A DNA stretch of 64,000 nt from Microvirga ossetica (GTDB taxonomy: Bacteria; Pseudomonadota; Alphaproteobacteria; Rhizobiales; Beijerinckiaceae), in contig NZ_CP016616.1 in assembly GCF_002741015.1 (NCBI RefSeq), positions 1,037,501 to 1,101,500 of the forward strand. Direction: 5' to 3'. The notes under the pieces were generated by a model, which worked only from the letters and a program-made list of their open reading frames with translations, searched no databases and was not told the origin of the DNA. Positions within the stretch are counted from its first letter, which is position 1, and each line of letters begins with the position of its first letter. This document shows positions 26,570-34,851 of the stretch, piece by piece. The position numbers were made by a program, and so were the translations under genes.

Positions 26570-27874
26570 ATGCGTGTCGCGATGATCGGAGCGGGCTATG
26601 TCGGATTGGTTTCCGGCGCCTGCTTTGCGGATTTCGGCCACGACGTCTGCTGCGTCGACAAGGATCCGGCCAAGATCGAGGCGCTCGACCGCGGCGAGAT
26701 CCCGATCTTTGAGCCGGGCCTGTCCGAACTCGTCGCCAAGAACACGCGCGAGGGCCGCCTGACCTTCACCATCGACCTGCAGCAGGCGGTCCGCAACGCC
26801 GAGGCCGTGTTCATCGCGGTCGGCACCCCATCCCGGCGCGGGGACGGCCATGCCGACCTGTCCTACGTCTATCAGGCCGCCCGCGACATCGCCGCCGCCA
26901 TGGACGGCTATACGGTGGTCGTGACCAAGTCGACCGTGCCCGTCGGCACCGGCGACGAGGTCGAGCGCATCATCCGCGAGGTCAGGCCCGACGCGGATTT
27001 CTGCGTGGTCTCGAACCCGGAATTCCTGCGCGAAGGCGCAGCCATCACCGACTTCAAGCGCCCGGACCGCATCGTCATCGGCACCGAAGATCAACGGGGC
27101 CTGAGCGTGATGACCGAGCTCTATCGTCCGCTCTACCTCAACCAGTCCCCGGTGCTGGCCACGACCCGGCGCACGGCGGAGCTGACAAAATACGCCGCCA
27201 ATGCCTTTCTCGCCACCAAGATCACCTTCATCAACGAGATCGCGGATCTCTGCGAGCAGGTGGGCGCCGACGTGCAGGACGTGGCCCGCGGCATCGGCCT
27301 CGACAACCGCATCGGCTCGAAGTTCCTCCATGCCGGTCCCGGCTATGGCGGCTCGTGCTTCCCGAAGGACACTCTGGCCCTGATCAAGACCGCCCAGGAT
27401 TACGAGGCGCCGATGCGCATCGTGGAGACGGTGGCGGCGGTGAACAGCCAGCGCAAGCGCGCCATGGGGCGCAAGGTGATCGCCGCCTGCGGCGGCTCCG
27501 TGCGCGGCAAGACCGTCGCGGTGCTCGGGCTGACCTTCAAGCCGAACACCGACGACATGCGCGATGCGCCCTCCATCGACGTGATCACGGCGCTGCGAGA
27601 CGCCGGCGCCCGGATCAAGGCCTACGACCCGGAAGGCATGGGAGCGGCCGAGGCCGTCCTGACGGATGTGGATTACGCCAAGGACCCCTATGACTGCGCC
27701 CGCGACGCCGACGCCCTGGTGCTGGTGACCGAATGGGACGCCTTCCGCGCCCTCGATCTGCGCCGCCTGAAGGCTGCCCTTGCCGCTCCGGTGGTCGTGG
27801 ACCTGCGCAACGTCTACCGGCCGGAGGAAATGCGCCGCCACGGCTTCACCTATGTGAGCATCGGGCGGACCTGA
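26570..27874 (+). CDS. ugd: UDP-glucose 6-dehydrogenase
   Basis: 434 aa, full length. Rossmann NAD site MIGAGYVGLVSG; substrate and helix motifs VTKSTVPVGTGDEV and NPEFLREG; catalytic Cys in GPGYGGSCFPKDTL; C-terminal UDP-binding domain with LGLTFKPNTDDMRDAPS. It oxidises UDP-glucose to UDP-glucuronate using two NAD+, giving precursors for acidic exopolysaccharide or LPS. The start is supported by AGGGAG about 6 bases upstream. It lies 7 kb from the glycosyltransferase operon at 33.5-39.2 kb and could supply its nucleotide sugar, but no co-transcription is implied. Confidence 0.95.
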   Translation: MRVAMIGAGYVGLVSGACFADFGHDVCCVDKDPAKIEALDRGEIPIFEPGLSELVAKNTREGRLTFTIDLQQAVRNAEAVFIAVGTPSRRGDGHADLSYVYQAARDIAAAMDGYTVVVTKSTVPVGTGDEVERIIREVRPDADFCVVSNPEFLREGAAITDFKRPDRIVIGTEDQRGLSVMTELYRPLYLNQSPVLATTRRTAELTKYAANAFLATKITFINEIADLCEQVGADVQDVARGIGLDNRIGSKFLHAGPGYGGSCFPKDTLALIKTAQDYEAPMRIVETVAAVNSQRKRAMGRKVIAACGGSVRGKTVAVLGLTFKPNTDDMRDAPSIDVITALRDAGARIKAYDPEGMGAAEAVLTDVDYAKDPYDCARDADALVLVTEWDAFRALDLRRLKAALAAPVVVDLRNVYRPEEMRRHGFTYVSIGRT

Positions 27875-27974
27875 GGCCGATTCAGTCCAAAGGCCGGAGA
27901 GGTTCTCACCGGCCCGGTCTCGTGCCATATCTCCTGACACCAGATTCCAGACGACCGCCATTCCGGAGCGCCCC

Positions 27975-28211
27975 ATGCAGACCTTCTTCGTCGAGATCAA
28001 GTGCAAGCTCGGCAAGACCTACGCCGTCGCGAACGCTCTCGCCGACCGGGAGATCGCCTCCGAGATCTACTCGACGGCGGGCAATTACGACATCCTCGCC
28101 AAGTTCCACGTGGATGACGGCGTCGATATCGGCCACTTCATCGCCGAAAACGTCCAGGTGATTCCCGAGATCGCCGACACGCATACAATCATCACCTTCA
28201 AGGCGTTTTGA
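27975..28211 (+). CDS. Stand-alone Lrp/AsnC effector (RAM) domain protein
   Basis: 78 aa. The whole protein is a single alpha/beta RAM domain: FFVEIKCKLGKTYAVANALA, then STAGNYDILAKFHVDDGVD and a terminal strand HTIITFKAF. It has no DNA-binding helix-turn-helix, so it is a ligand-binding or oligomerising module of the Lrp ligand-binding family. Small members of this kind form dimers or octamers and may bind amino acids; the specific role is unknown. The stop codon lies within the first unit of a 19-bp tandem duplication (28206-28243). Confidence 0.85.
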   Translation: MQTFFVEIKCKLGKTYAVANALADREIASEIYSTAGNYDILAKFHVDDGVDIGHFIAENVQVIPEIADTHTIITFKAF

Positions 28212-28243
28212 GACCCACCCCAGGTTTTGAGACCCACCCCAGG
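28206..28243. repeat. 19-bp perfect tandem duplication across a stop codon
   Basis: TTTTGAGACCCACCCCAGG occurs twice in succession (28206-28224 and 28225-28243). The first copy contains the TGA of the upstream RAM gene, so the second copy repeats the last codon and stop. It looks like a recent slippage or duplication event. Confidence 0.9.
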
Positions 28244-28312
28244 TGATGCAAAGCACAACGCGCCGCATATTTTCGCGGTAATCTCGGGGCTCCTTGAATT
28301 GAGGAGAACCCC

Positions 28313-28978
28313 ATGTCATCTCGGGCGGACTGGCGCAGGGTCTACGACTTCTGGTTCCCTATCGACCTCTCACAGGCGGAAATCGGCGAGCACTGGCGCA
28401 TGCTGCTTTGGTGGATGCGCGGTGGCGCCAACGCGGAGCTCGGGCCCTTTGCGCCGCTGGTGGACGAGGCCACGGCCGGCCGGCTGGATCACTGGCTCGA
28501 GACGCCGCGCGGCCGCCTCTCCCTGATCCTCGTGCTCGACCAGTTCCCCCGCGGCCTGTTCGCCGGCAGCCCCGAGGCCTATGCCTGCGATCAGCAGACG
28601 CTGAAGATCGCCGAGGAGGGCTTTCGAAACGGGCATTACGAGGCCCTGACAAGCCTTTATGAGAAGTTCTTCTATTTCCTCCCCCTCGCCCATGCGGAGG
28701 GGCCTGATCATCTGGAGCGCCTGAAGAGAATCGTCACGGTCTCCGAACAGGCCATCGACGAGGCGCCGGAGCATCTCAAGCCCGTCTGGCAGTTCTCGCT
28801 CAGCCAGGCCCAGGCCAATCTCGAAGTGATCTGCCGCTTCGGCCGCTTCCCGCACCGGAACGAAGTTCTCGGGCGCGCCTCGACGGCGGACGAGCTGGTT
28901 TATTTGGCGAAGGGCGATTTCGTCCACATGCGCTCGCTGCCGGCCTCGGCATCCACGGCCATCAGCGCGATCGGCTAA
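28313..28978 (+). CDS. DUF924 family protein
   Basis: 221 aa, preceded by GAGGAG with ideal spacing. Family hallmarks: DFWFPIDLSQAEIGEHWRML, LILVLDQFPRGLFAGSPEAY (the LDQFPRN/G motif) and YEKFFYFLPLAHAE (the FYxPLxHxE motif). It is an all-helical, TPR-like fold of unknown function, without signal peptide. It is convergent with the transglycosylase gene, with 10 bp between stops. There is no evidence for operon membership. Confidence 0.88.
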   Translation: MSSRADWRRVYDFWFPIDLSQAEIGEHWRMLLWWMRGGANAELGPFAPLVDEATAGRLDHWLETPRGRLSLILVLDQFPRGLFAGSPEAYACDQQTLKIAEEGFRNGHYEALTSLYEKFFYFLPLAHAEGPDHLERLKRIVTVSEQAIDEAPEHLKPVWQFSLSQAQANLEVICRFGRFPHRNEVLGRASTADELVYLAKGDFVHMRSLPASASTAISAIG

Positions 28979-28988
28979 AACCTGCCGC

Positions 28989-30080
28989 TCACTGAACGAG
29001 AGGCGTCGCCTCGGCCGTCCGTTCGGTGTGGCGGGCGATCTCGGCGAGATAGGGGCCGATTCCCTCGTAGCGGTCGAGGCGTCGGACGATCTTCGAGTCG
29101 ATCCTGTCGTAGAGTTCGGCCACGCTGACGGGGCGGCGCTTGCGCCCCTTGCCTTCCATGAACAGCCCAGCATTGGCCTTGGCGGCCTTCGGGAAGAGCT
29201 TGGAGGCCTTCATGTTCGGGTCCTGATCGAGAACCTCGAGGAAGCGGACGGCGCTGGTGGCGCCGAGGAAATGGGCGAGATAGAGCTCGGCCTCGGCGAG
29301 CTCCCGCTCACCCTCGGCCTGCAGGGCGCGCTCCACATCCTTGATCAGCTCACCCGCCATGAGAGCCGAGAAGAAGGGATCCCTCCGCAGGCCCATGATC
29401 CAGTCCCGGTTCTTCGCATCCACCTCAAGCTCGCCGTTGACGTAGTCGATCGCTTCCGCTGCAGCACCGAATCCATAATCGGCGGCATGGTGGTAGACGG
29501 TCTCGATCCAGGTGCTGTCGATAAACTGGAACAGCCCCTGGGCGGAGGATGTCGGGGCCTTGGCCTCCGGCGAGAGGCTCGATTCCACGTCCGCCAGGGT
29601 CATCATGTAGACCGGATCGACCCCGGTCACATGGGCAGCCTTGAGGATCGAGTGGACCAGCCAGCGCGGCACGGTGCGGCCGTTGAACGGGATCAGTTCG
29701 TCCGGATCGCCTGCCACCTCCTCGGGTGCCACCTGGGGTGCAGGCTTGGCGGGGCGAGGCTTCACGAGGGAGAAGGCGCCGTCGAGGATGTCCTTGAAAA
29801 GGCCCGGGGTCTTCAGCAGCTTCGGGGTGAAGTCGGCGGAAGCCATCACGACCGAGCCGGTGATGTCCTCGCGCACCTGGGGGGCGGCGACGGGTCTGGC
29901 CAGAAGGGCGCTCGGGAGGGTGGCTACGGCAGCAGGCCCGGCTGTCAGCCCCTGAAGGCCCAGCAACAGGCCTGCGGCCAAGGTGACGTGGAGAAAACCG
30001 CGGAGGCTTCCGATCCTGCGCGGTTCCGCAACAGGTTGCGGAACCGCGCATAGCAGCGTTCTCGCGTTACTCATCATCAC
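28989..30080 (-). CDS. Lytic transglycosylase (SLT domain)
   Basis: 363 aa. A membrane-anchoring or signal segment lies at about residues 28-50 (FLHVTLAAGLLLGLQGLTAG), then a proline- and alanine-rich spacer (KPRPAKPAPQVAPEE). The SLT-like catalytic domain begins near residue 135: MTLADVESSLSPEAKAPTSS with the catalytic Glu in the DVES turn, then AQGLFQFIDSTWIET matching the GLMQ(F)xxxTW motif. It should cleave the glycan backbone of peptidoglycan to 1,6-anhydro-muropeptides in the periplasm, often to open the wall for a transport complex. It is first downstream, on the same strand, of the cyclic-nucleotide-binding gene (gap about 165 bp). Confidence 0.85.
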   Translation of the reverse strand: MMMSNARTLLCAVPQPVAEPRRIGSLRGFLHVTLAAGLLLGLQGLTAGPAAVATLPSALLARPVAAPQVREDITGSVVMASADFTPKLLKTPGLFKDILDGAFSLVKPRPAKPAPQVAPEEVAGDPDELIPFNGRTVPRWLVHSILKAAHVTGVDPVYMMTLADVESSLSPEAKAPTSSAQGLFQFIDSTWIETVYHHAADYGFGAAAEAIDYVNGELEVDAKNRDWIMGLRRDPFFSALMAGELIKDVERALQAEGERELAEAELYLAHFLGATSAVRFLEVLDQDPNMKASKLFPKAAKANAGLFMEGKGRKRRPVSVAELYDRIDSKIVRRLDRYEGIGPYLAEIARHTERTAEATPLVQ

Positions 30081-30246
30081 TAATCCCGCATGGTCCGGTT
30101 AGAGGCTCGGACCGTCCCTTGTGTCATTCTGAGACAAGAGTTGACGGGTAGTTGTGACAAGAATCGGTCAGCTTGGCCGTAAGAAGTAGGTTTTTGCTAA
30201 CCTTAACCGCAGTTTTCCCCGCAAAAGCGCGAATAATTCCCGCCCG

Positions 30247-30693
30247 TCAGGATGAGGATTGTGCGACGAGCTGCGCATTCGTGCGCTCGAGACGCTTCGC
30301 GAGCTCCCGCATGATCGCCAGGGACATCTGCGGGAACTGGGCCAGAAGCTCCAGAAAGACGCGCTTGTCGATTCGCAGAGCCGTGGTCGGTTCGGCCGCC
30401 ATGATAGTGGCCGATCGCGGCGTATCGGACAGAATGCCCATCTCGCCCACGAGGGCATTGCTGCCCAGCTCCGCGACCTGGATTTCCCCGCCAGGGGTGT
30501 TGAGGAGGACGCTCGCCCGTCCGTCGAGAATCACATAAGCCGCGTCGGACGGGTCCCCCTGCGAGAAGAAGCGCTGGCCGTCGGAGAACTGCACCCGCTC
30601 GCTCGTGAAGGCGAGCAGCTTCAGGCGGGCCGGATCCACATCCCGAAACATCGGCACCTGCCGCAAGGACTGAACCTCTGCCTCAAGGGTCAT
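30247..30693 (-). CDS. Cyclic-nucleotide-binding domain protein (no DNA-binding domain)
   Basis: 148 aa. A single CAP-type beta-roll with the phosphate-binding cassette intact: ALVGEMGILSDTPRSATIMA contains the conserved Gly-Glu and Arg-Ser residues that hold the cyclic nucleotide. The C-terminal helix ends ELAKRLERTNAQLV with no helix-turn-helix, so it is a sensor or adaptor rather than a transcription factor. Its ATG overlaps the stop of the ABC-transporter gene (ATGA, 30690-30693), implying translational coupling and probably a shared complex. The ligand (cAMP or cGMP) is inferred only from the cassette. Confidence 0.88.
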   Translation of the reverse strand: MTLEAEVQSLRQVPMFRDVDPARLKLLAFTSERVQFSDGQRFFSQGDPSDAAYVILDGRASVLLNTPGGEIQVAELGSNALVGEMGILSDTPRSATIMAAEPTTALRIDKRVFLELLAQFPQMSLAIMRELAKRLERTNAQLVAQSSS

Positions 30694-33422
30694 ACCACCT
30701 CTCCTGTTATCCGTTGCGGTGCGTCCGGCTTCGGTCCGGGGGACCGGGGGGCCTGAGCGGCCGTCTTTTCTGTCTTTTCTGTGACGATCTTCCCGTCGCG
30801 GAAGCGCAACTGAACATCGAAAGCCCCGGCCTGTCGATCATTCGGCAGGACCATGAACAGGCTTTGCTGCTCGAAAAGCTCCAGCAGCAGTTCCACCAGT
30901 TGCTGGCTGCGGGCCTCGTCGAAGGGGGCCAGCGCCCCGTCGATGACGAGAATATCGGGACGCTTGACGAGACAGCGGACCAGGCTGACGCTCGCCCGCT
31001 CCTGCGGCGAGAGCAGCCTGCCGGCGGTGCCGACCTGATAATCGAGGCCGATCCGCTCGATATCCTGTTCCAGATTGAGCTCGCGGACGACCGCCGCGAC
31101 GGCTTCGGCAACCCGGATGCGGGCATTGGCGACCTGATAGCTGATGCGTCCGAACAGGAGATTGTCCCGCAGCGGAGCCGCCGCGCAGTACCGCTCGGGA
31201 TCATAAAATTCGACCCCTTCGGAGGCTGAATTTTCGAGGACCTCCCGAACGAGGCCCCTCGCTTCCACGATCCGGCCCATCATTCTCTCGTCGAGCAGGC
31301 CGAGGCGGTGCCGGGCCTCGATATAGGCGAGCGGCAGCGACAGGAGACGCGTCCTGTCCTCGCCCTTCAGGTTGCCCTCCCCTCGGCCGCGACGGCGCAG
31401 GATGGCTTCGAACTCCTTCAGCTCTTCCGCGCCGATGAAGGAAAACTGCTCGAACAGAGAATGTCCCGGGGGCAGGCCCTCGAAGATCTCGGTCATGGTT
31501 TCGGCGATCTGCACGCCCATGCGCACGAGCTCGTCGGTCAGATCCGCCCGATCGATGGCGCTGCGGAACCGGTTGTTTTCCGCAAGGTTTCGGCCCCTGA
31601 ACTCGTCGGAGATCGGCACTCCGAACAAAAGATTCTCGGCAACCGTCGCCTGCTTGTTGTAGCGCGCCGGATCGAAGGGCTCGACCAGATCGGCCATGCC
31701 GTTCGACTGGAAGGTTTCGCGCAGGCGATGCCTGGCATCGACCACGCGCTCGGCGAGAGCGAGGTCCTGATCGGGATTGAGCCTGCCAGCAAGACCGAAC
31801 AGATAGATCGTATCGCCCATACCGATCCTATCCAGGAAATCGATGAGGATGCGGTCGAGGTCGCTCTCGTCCTTCGCCCCCAGCCGCTCGTAATCGACCC
31901 ACTGATCGGAGATGCTCTCGACGGGATTGCCCGTCCTGAGCGCCTCCGCGACCCGCCGATCCATCTCCCGCTTTTCCTCCTCCAGCTTGCCCAAAGGCTT
32001 GGAGCGGAGGCCGTAGACCAGGTTCTCGCGAATGCTGCCGGGAAAAAGAATGGGATCGATACCCGCATAGGCGATCCGGCGCCCGACAACGGAAAGGGGC
32101 AGCTGCGCCAGATCGCGCTCGCCGATCCGGACCTGGCCGCTGAACTCCTGCATGCGCCGCGCGACGATGCGCGCGAGCAGGCTCGCCGCGGCGCCTCCGT
32201 TCGACACCAGAGCCACGCTGGTGGGAAGGTCGAGCGCGAAGGCTCCGTCTTCGATGATCATGTCCCCGTGAGGACCGGCGACGCGGATATCCTCGCCCAC
32301 TAAGGGTCCGACGAGCGGTTCGTCCTGCTCCGTTCCCTGGCCGGCTTCGAGCATGAGAGGGCCGAGCCGCTCCTCGGCGAAATGCTGGGTGACCTGATCG
32401 TATTTCACCTGAACGTCGAGACGCTGCTGATCCCAGTCGATGAGCTCCTTCAACGGCGGCGGCAGCTCGCGATAGGCGGCGACGACCGCGACGAGCTGGC
32501 CGATGTCGAGGGTGCCGCGCAGGGCGAAATAGCCGCCGATCGCGTAGAAGAAGAACGGGGTCAGCTGTGCCAGGAAATTGTTGAGGGATTTGACGAAGAA
32601 CTTCCGGTTATAAATCTGGAGCCGGATGGTGAAGAGCGTGAAAAGGCGCTGGCCGATCTCGGCCCGCTCCCAGTTGTAGGTATTGTGAACGTGAACGACC
32701 TCGATGCCGTCGAGGATCTCGGCGATGCGCCCGGCGAGTTCGCGGGATTCCAACTGGCGCTGCTTTCCGAGCTTGAGGAGCTCGCGCCGCAGCCGGGGAA
32801 TGATCGTGAACTGGATGGCAATCACCGCCAGCGCGATCAGGCCGAGCCACGCATTCTGGATCATGATGAAGACCAGCGCCGTGATGGCCTGCATTCCCAG
32901 GAAGATCGGCGTGATGAACGCATCCCCGATGAAGCCGCCGATCGGCTCGACCTCGTCCTTGACGATCGTTGCCGTCTCGGAGGATTTGACCGTGCGCAGA
33001 GCCTCCGGGGTAAAGCGCAGCACCATGGAGAACAGGTCGAAGCGCATGCGCCGGAGCATCCGCTCCCCCAGAATTCCCTTGGCGACGTTGATCCAGTACT
33101 TGAACGCCCCGTTGACGATGACGAAGAACAGGAACAGGGTTGAAAGGCCGAACAGCAGGCCGAGGCGGCCGACCTGGAAGCCCTCGAAGATCTCCAGGTG
33201 GCTGCCGCCGAGCCATGCCGGTAGGTCATAGCTGAGATGGAGGAAGGGGGCCGTCGGGTTGCCGTCGCGGAAGGCGTCGCCCTGGATGGCCTGGTTCACG
33301 ATCTGGCGAGGCAGATCCAGGGACATGAAGTAAAACGGCAGGGAAGCAAGCACTACGGCGCAGACGATCAGCTGGTCGCGCTTCGAATGGTTCCAAATAT
33401 ATCGGAAGAGGCTCTTTTCCAT
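30690..33422 (-). CDS. ABC exporter with degenerate, expanded ATPase domain
   Basis: 910 aa from the ATG at 33422; an in-frame GTG at 33479 is possible. Membrane domain at residues 1 to about 345 with about six helices (SKRDQLIVCAVVLASLPFYF, VGRLGLLFGLSTLFLFFVIV, ITALVFIMIQNAWLGLIALA). The nucleotide-binding domain is abnormal. The Walker A position reads LVSNGGAAASLLARI with no Lys. The Walker B position reads ILVIDGALAPFDEA with Gly in place of the catalytic Glu. The switch position reads FMVLPNDRQ with no His. The signature is LLSPQERASVSLVR. An insert of about 270 residues holds two extra copies of the Q-loop-adjacent ENLLFG segment (near residues 594-601 and 751-758; the canonical one is IRENLVYG near 464-471). 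ATP hydrolysis is therefore unlikely in this subunit. It is coupled to the cNMP-binding gene and divergent from the glycosyltransferase operon. Confidence 0.85.
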   Translation of the reverse strand: MEKSLFRYIWNHSKRDQLIVCAVVLASLPFYFMSLDLPRQIVNQAIQGDAFRDGNPTAPFLHLSYDLPAWLGGSHLEIFEGFQVGRLGLLFGLSTLFLFFVIVNGAFKYWINVAKGILGERMLRRMRFDLFSMVLRFTPEALRTVKSSETATIVKDEVEPIGGFIGDAFITPIFLGMQAITALVFIMIQNAWLGLIALAVIAIQFTIIPRLRRELLKLGKQRQLESRELAGRIAEILDGIEVVHVHNTYNWERAEIGQRLFTLFTIRLQIYNRKFFVKSLNNFLAQLTPFFFYAIGGYFALRGTLDIGQLVAVVAAYRELPPPLKELIDWDQQRLDVQVKYDQVTQHFAEERLGPLMLEAGQGTEQDEPLVGPLVGEDIRVAGPHGDMIIEDGAFALDLPTSVALVSNGGAAASLLARIVARRMQEFSGQVRIGERDLAQLPLSVVGRRIAYAGIDPILFPGSIRENLVYGLRSKPLGKLEEEKREMDRRVAEALRTGNPVESISDQWVDYERLGAKDESDLDRILIDFLDRIGMGDTIYLFGLAGRLNPDQDLALAERVVDARHRLRETFQSNGMADLVEPFDPARYNKQATVAENLLFGVPISDEFRGRNLAENNRFRSAIDRADLTDELVRMGVQIAETMTEIFEGLPPGHSLFEQFSFIGAEELKEFEAILRRRGRGEGNLKGEDRTRLLSLPLAYIEARHRLGLLDERMMGRIVEARGLVREVLENSASEGVEFYDPERYCAAAPLRDNLLFGRISYQVANARIRVAEAVAAVVRELNLEQDIERIGLDYQVGTAGRLLSPQERASVSLVRCLVKRPDILVIDGALAPFDEARSQQLVELLLELFEQQSLFMVLPNDRQAGAFDVQLRFRDGKIVTEKTEKTAAQAPRSPGPKPDAPQRITGEVV

Positions 33423-33565
33423 TGCCCAACGGTTACCACTTCTATACCCCTGGATGAACCTCTTTCCGATCTTGGGCACCGCCTTTTTGATCAGTGGGGA
33501 TCGTAGAAAGTAGAGAAGGGCGAAGCGCCGTCAATCGACCGCCGCCCGATCAATGGGGCAGCCGC
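33423..33565. promoter_or_regulatory. Divergent promoter region of the glycan locus
   Basis: About 140 bp separates the leftward ABC exporter start from the rightward glycosyltransferase start and must hold both promoters. No consensus sigma-70, EcfG or operator sequence is clear; the short pair GGCGAAGC/GCCGTC near 33520 is not convincing. Confidence 0.35.
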
Positions 33566-34843
33566 ATGGCAGACCTGGTGTTGGACTTCGATGGGGATGC
33601 AACTCCCTCCCCGGTGCAGCCCGGGCATTCCGGCGGAACGAGAGTCCTTATCTACAGCCACGACACCTTCGGCCTCGGACATCTGCGCCGCTCGCGGGCC
33701 CTTGCCAATGCCATCGTCCAGGACCGTCCCGACACCTCGGTGGTTATCATTTCCGGCTCCCCGGTCATCGGCAATTTCGAGTTCGACAGCGGCGTCGACT
33801 ACATCCGCATTCCCGGCGTCACCAAGCTGCCGGACGGGGATTACCGCAGCCTCAACCTCAACGTGAGCCTCGACGAGGCGGTAGGCCTGCGCCAGGCCCT
33901 TATTCTCCAGGCAGCCAAGGCGTTCAGGCCGGATGTCTTCATCGTCGACAAGGAGCCGACCGGCTTCCGCGGCGAGGTCGTGCCGGCTCTCGACTATCTG
34001 CAGGCGGCCGGATGCCGTCTCGTGCTCGGCATCCGCGACGTGATGGACGAGCCGGCGCTTCTCGTACCGGAATGGGAACGCAAGGGCGCGAAGGAAGCCC
34101 TCATCCGGTACTATGACGAGATCTGGGTCTACGGCCTCAAGGATGTCTACCAACCGCTCAAGGCCCTGAACCTTCCGGCGCATGTGAGGAAGCGGATCAC
34201 CTATACCGGCTACCTGCGTCGGGACGTGCCGCCGACCCCGTCCCTCACCAAATATCCGAAGATCACCAAGCAGCCCTTCATCCTGGTGACCACCGGCGGC
34301 GGCGGCGACGGCGACGACCTGATCGACTGGGTGATCTCGGCCTACGAGGCCGATGCTGAGCTCGAGCGACCGGCGCTCATCCTGTTCGGACCGTTCATCG
34401 ACCGGGACAAGCGCCGCTCCTTCGTAGAGCGCATCGCCAAGCAGCCGAAACTCGACGTGATGTCGTTCGACAACAAGATCGAATGGCTCATGAAGAAGGC
34501 GGACGCCATCGTCGCCATGGGCGGATACAACACCTTCTGCGAGGCCCTGTCCTTCGACAAGCGCACACTCATCGTGCCGCGCACCAGGCCGCGGCTCGAG
34601 CAGTACATCCGCGCCGTGGAAGGCGAGCGGCTCGGGCTCGTGAGCATGCTGAGCGACTACAAGGAAGCGCGCTCGCCGGAGCGCATGGCCGCCGCCCTGC
34701 GTTCCCTGTCGTCGCAGCCGCGCCCGTCGGAAGTGACCATTCCCGGCCTGCTCGACGGGCTCGACCGCGTGCAGGAGCGCCTCAAGATCCTTGCGGAGCC
34801 GAAGGCCCTGTACACCCCCTCCTATCATCAGGCGGCCGAGTAA
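33566..34843 (+). CDS. MurG-like glycosyltransferase
   Basis: 425 aa; start MADLVLDFDGDA at 33566 chosen over the open frame from 33494, which has no ribosome site. The N-terminal domain has the nucleotide-sugar transferase loop IYSHDTFGLGHLRRSRALAN (GxGHxxR pattern); the C-terminal domain has LVTTGGGGDGDDLID and KADAIVAMGGYNTFCEALS followed by PRTRPRLEQYIRA, the MurG/GT28-type donor site. Probable GT-B fold, cytoplasmic, transferring a nucleotide-activated sugar. It is first of four rightward genes; the next starts 8 bp after its stop. Donor and acceptor are unknown. Confidence 0.85.
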   Translation: MADLVLDFDGDATPSPVQPGHSGGTRVLIYSHDTFGLGHLRRSRALANAIVQDRPDTSVVIISGSPVIGNFEFDSGVDYIRIPGVTKLPDGDYRSLNLNVSLDEAVGLRQALILQAAKAFRPDVFIVDKEPTGFRGEVVPALDYLQAAGCRLVLGIRDVMDEPALLVPEWERKGAKEALIRYYDEIWVYGLKDVYQPLKALNLPAHVRKRITYTGYLRRDVPPTPSLTKYPKITKQPFILVTTGGGGDGDDLIDWVISAYEADAELERPALILFGPFIDRDKRRSFVERIAKQPKLDVMSFDNKIEWLMKKADAIVAMGGYNTFCEALSFDKRTLIVPRTRPRLEQYIRAVEGERLGLVSMLSDYKEARSPERMAAALRSLSSQPRPSEVTIPGLLDGLDRVQERLKILAEPKALYTPSYHQAAE

Positions 34844-34851
34844 AGTCACGA

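Noticed and set aside
26468..28015. 515-codon minus-strand frame opposite ugd
   Set aside because: Antisense shadow; spans two genes on the other strand and lacks a start signal.
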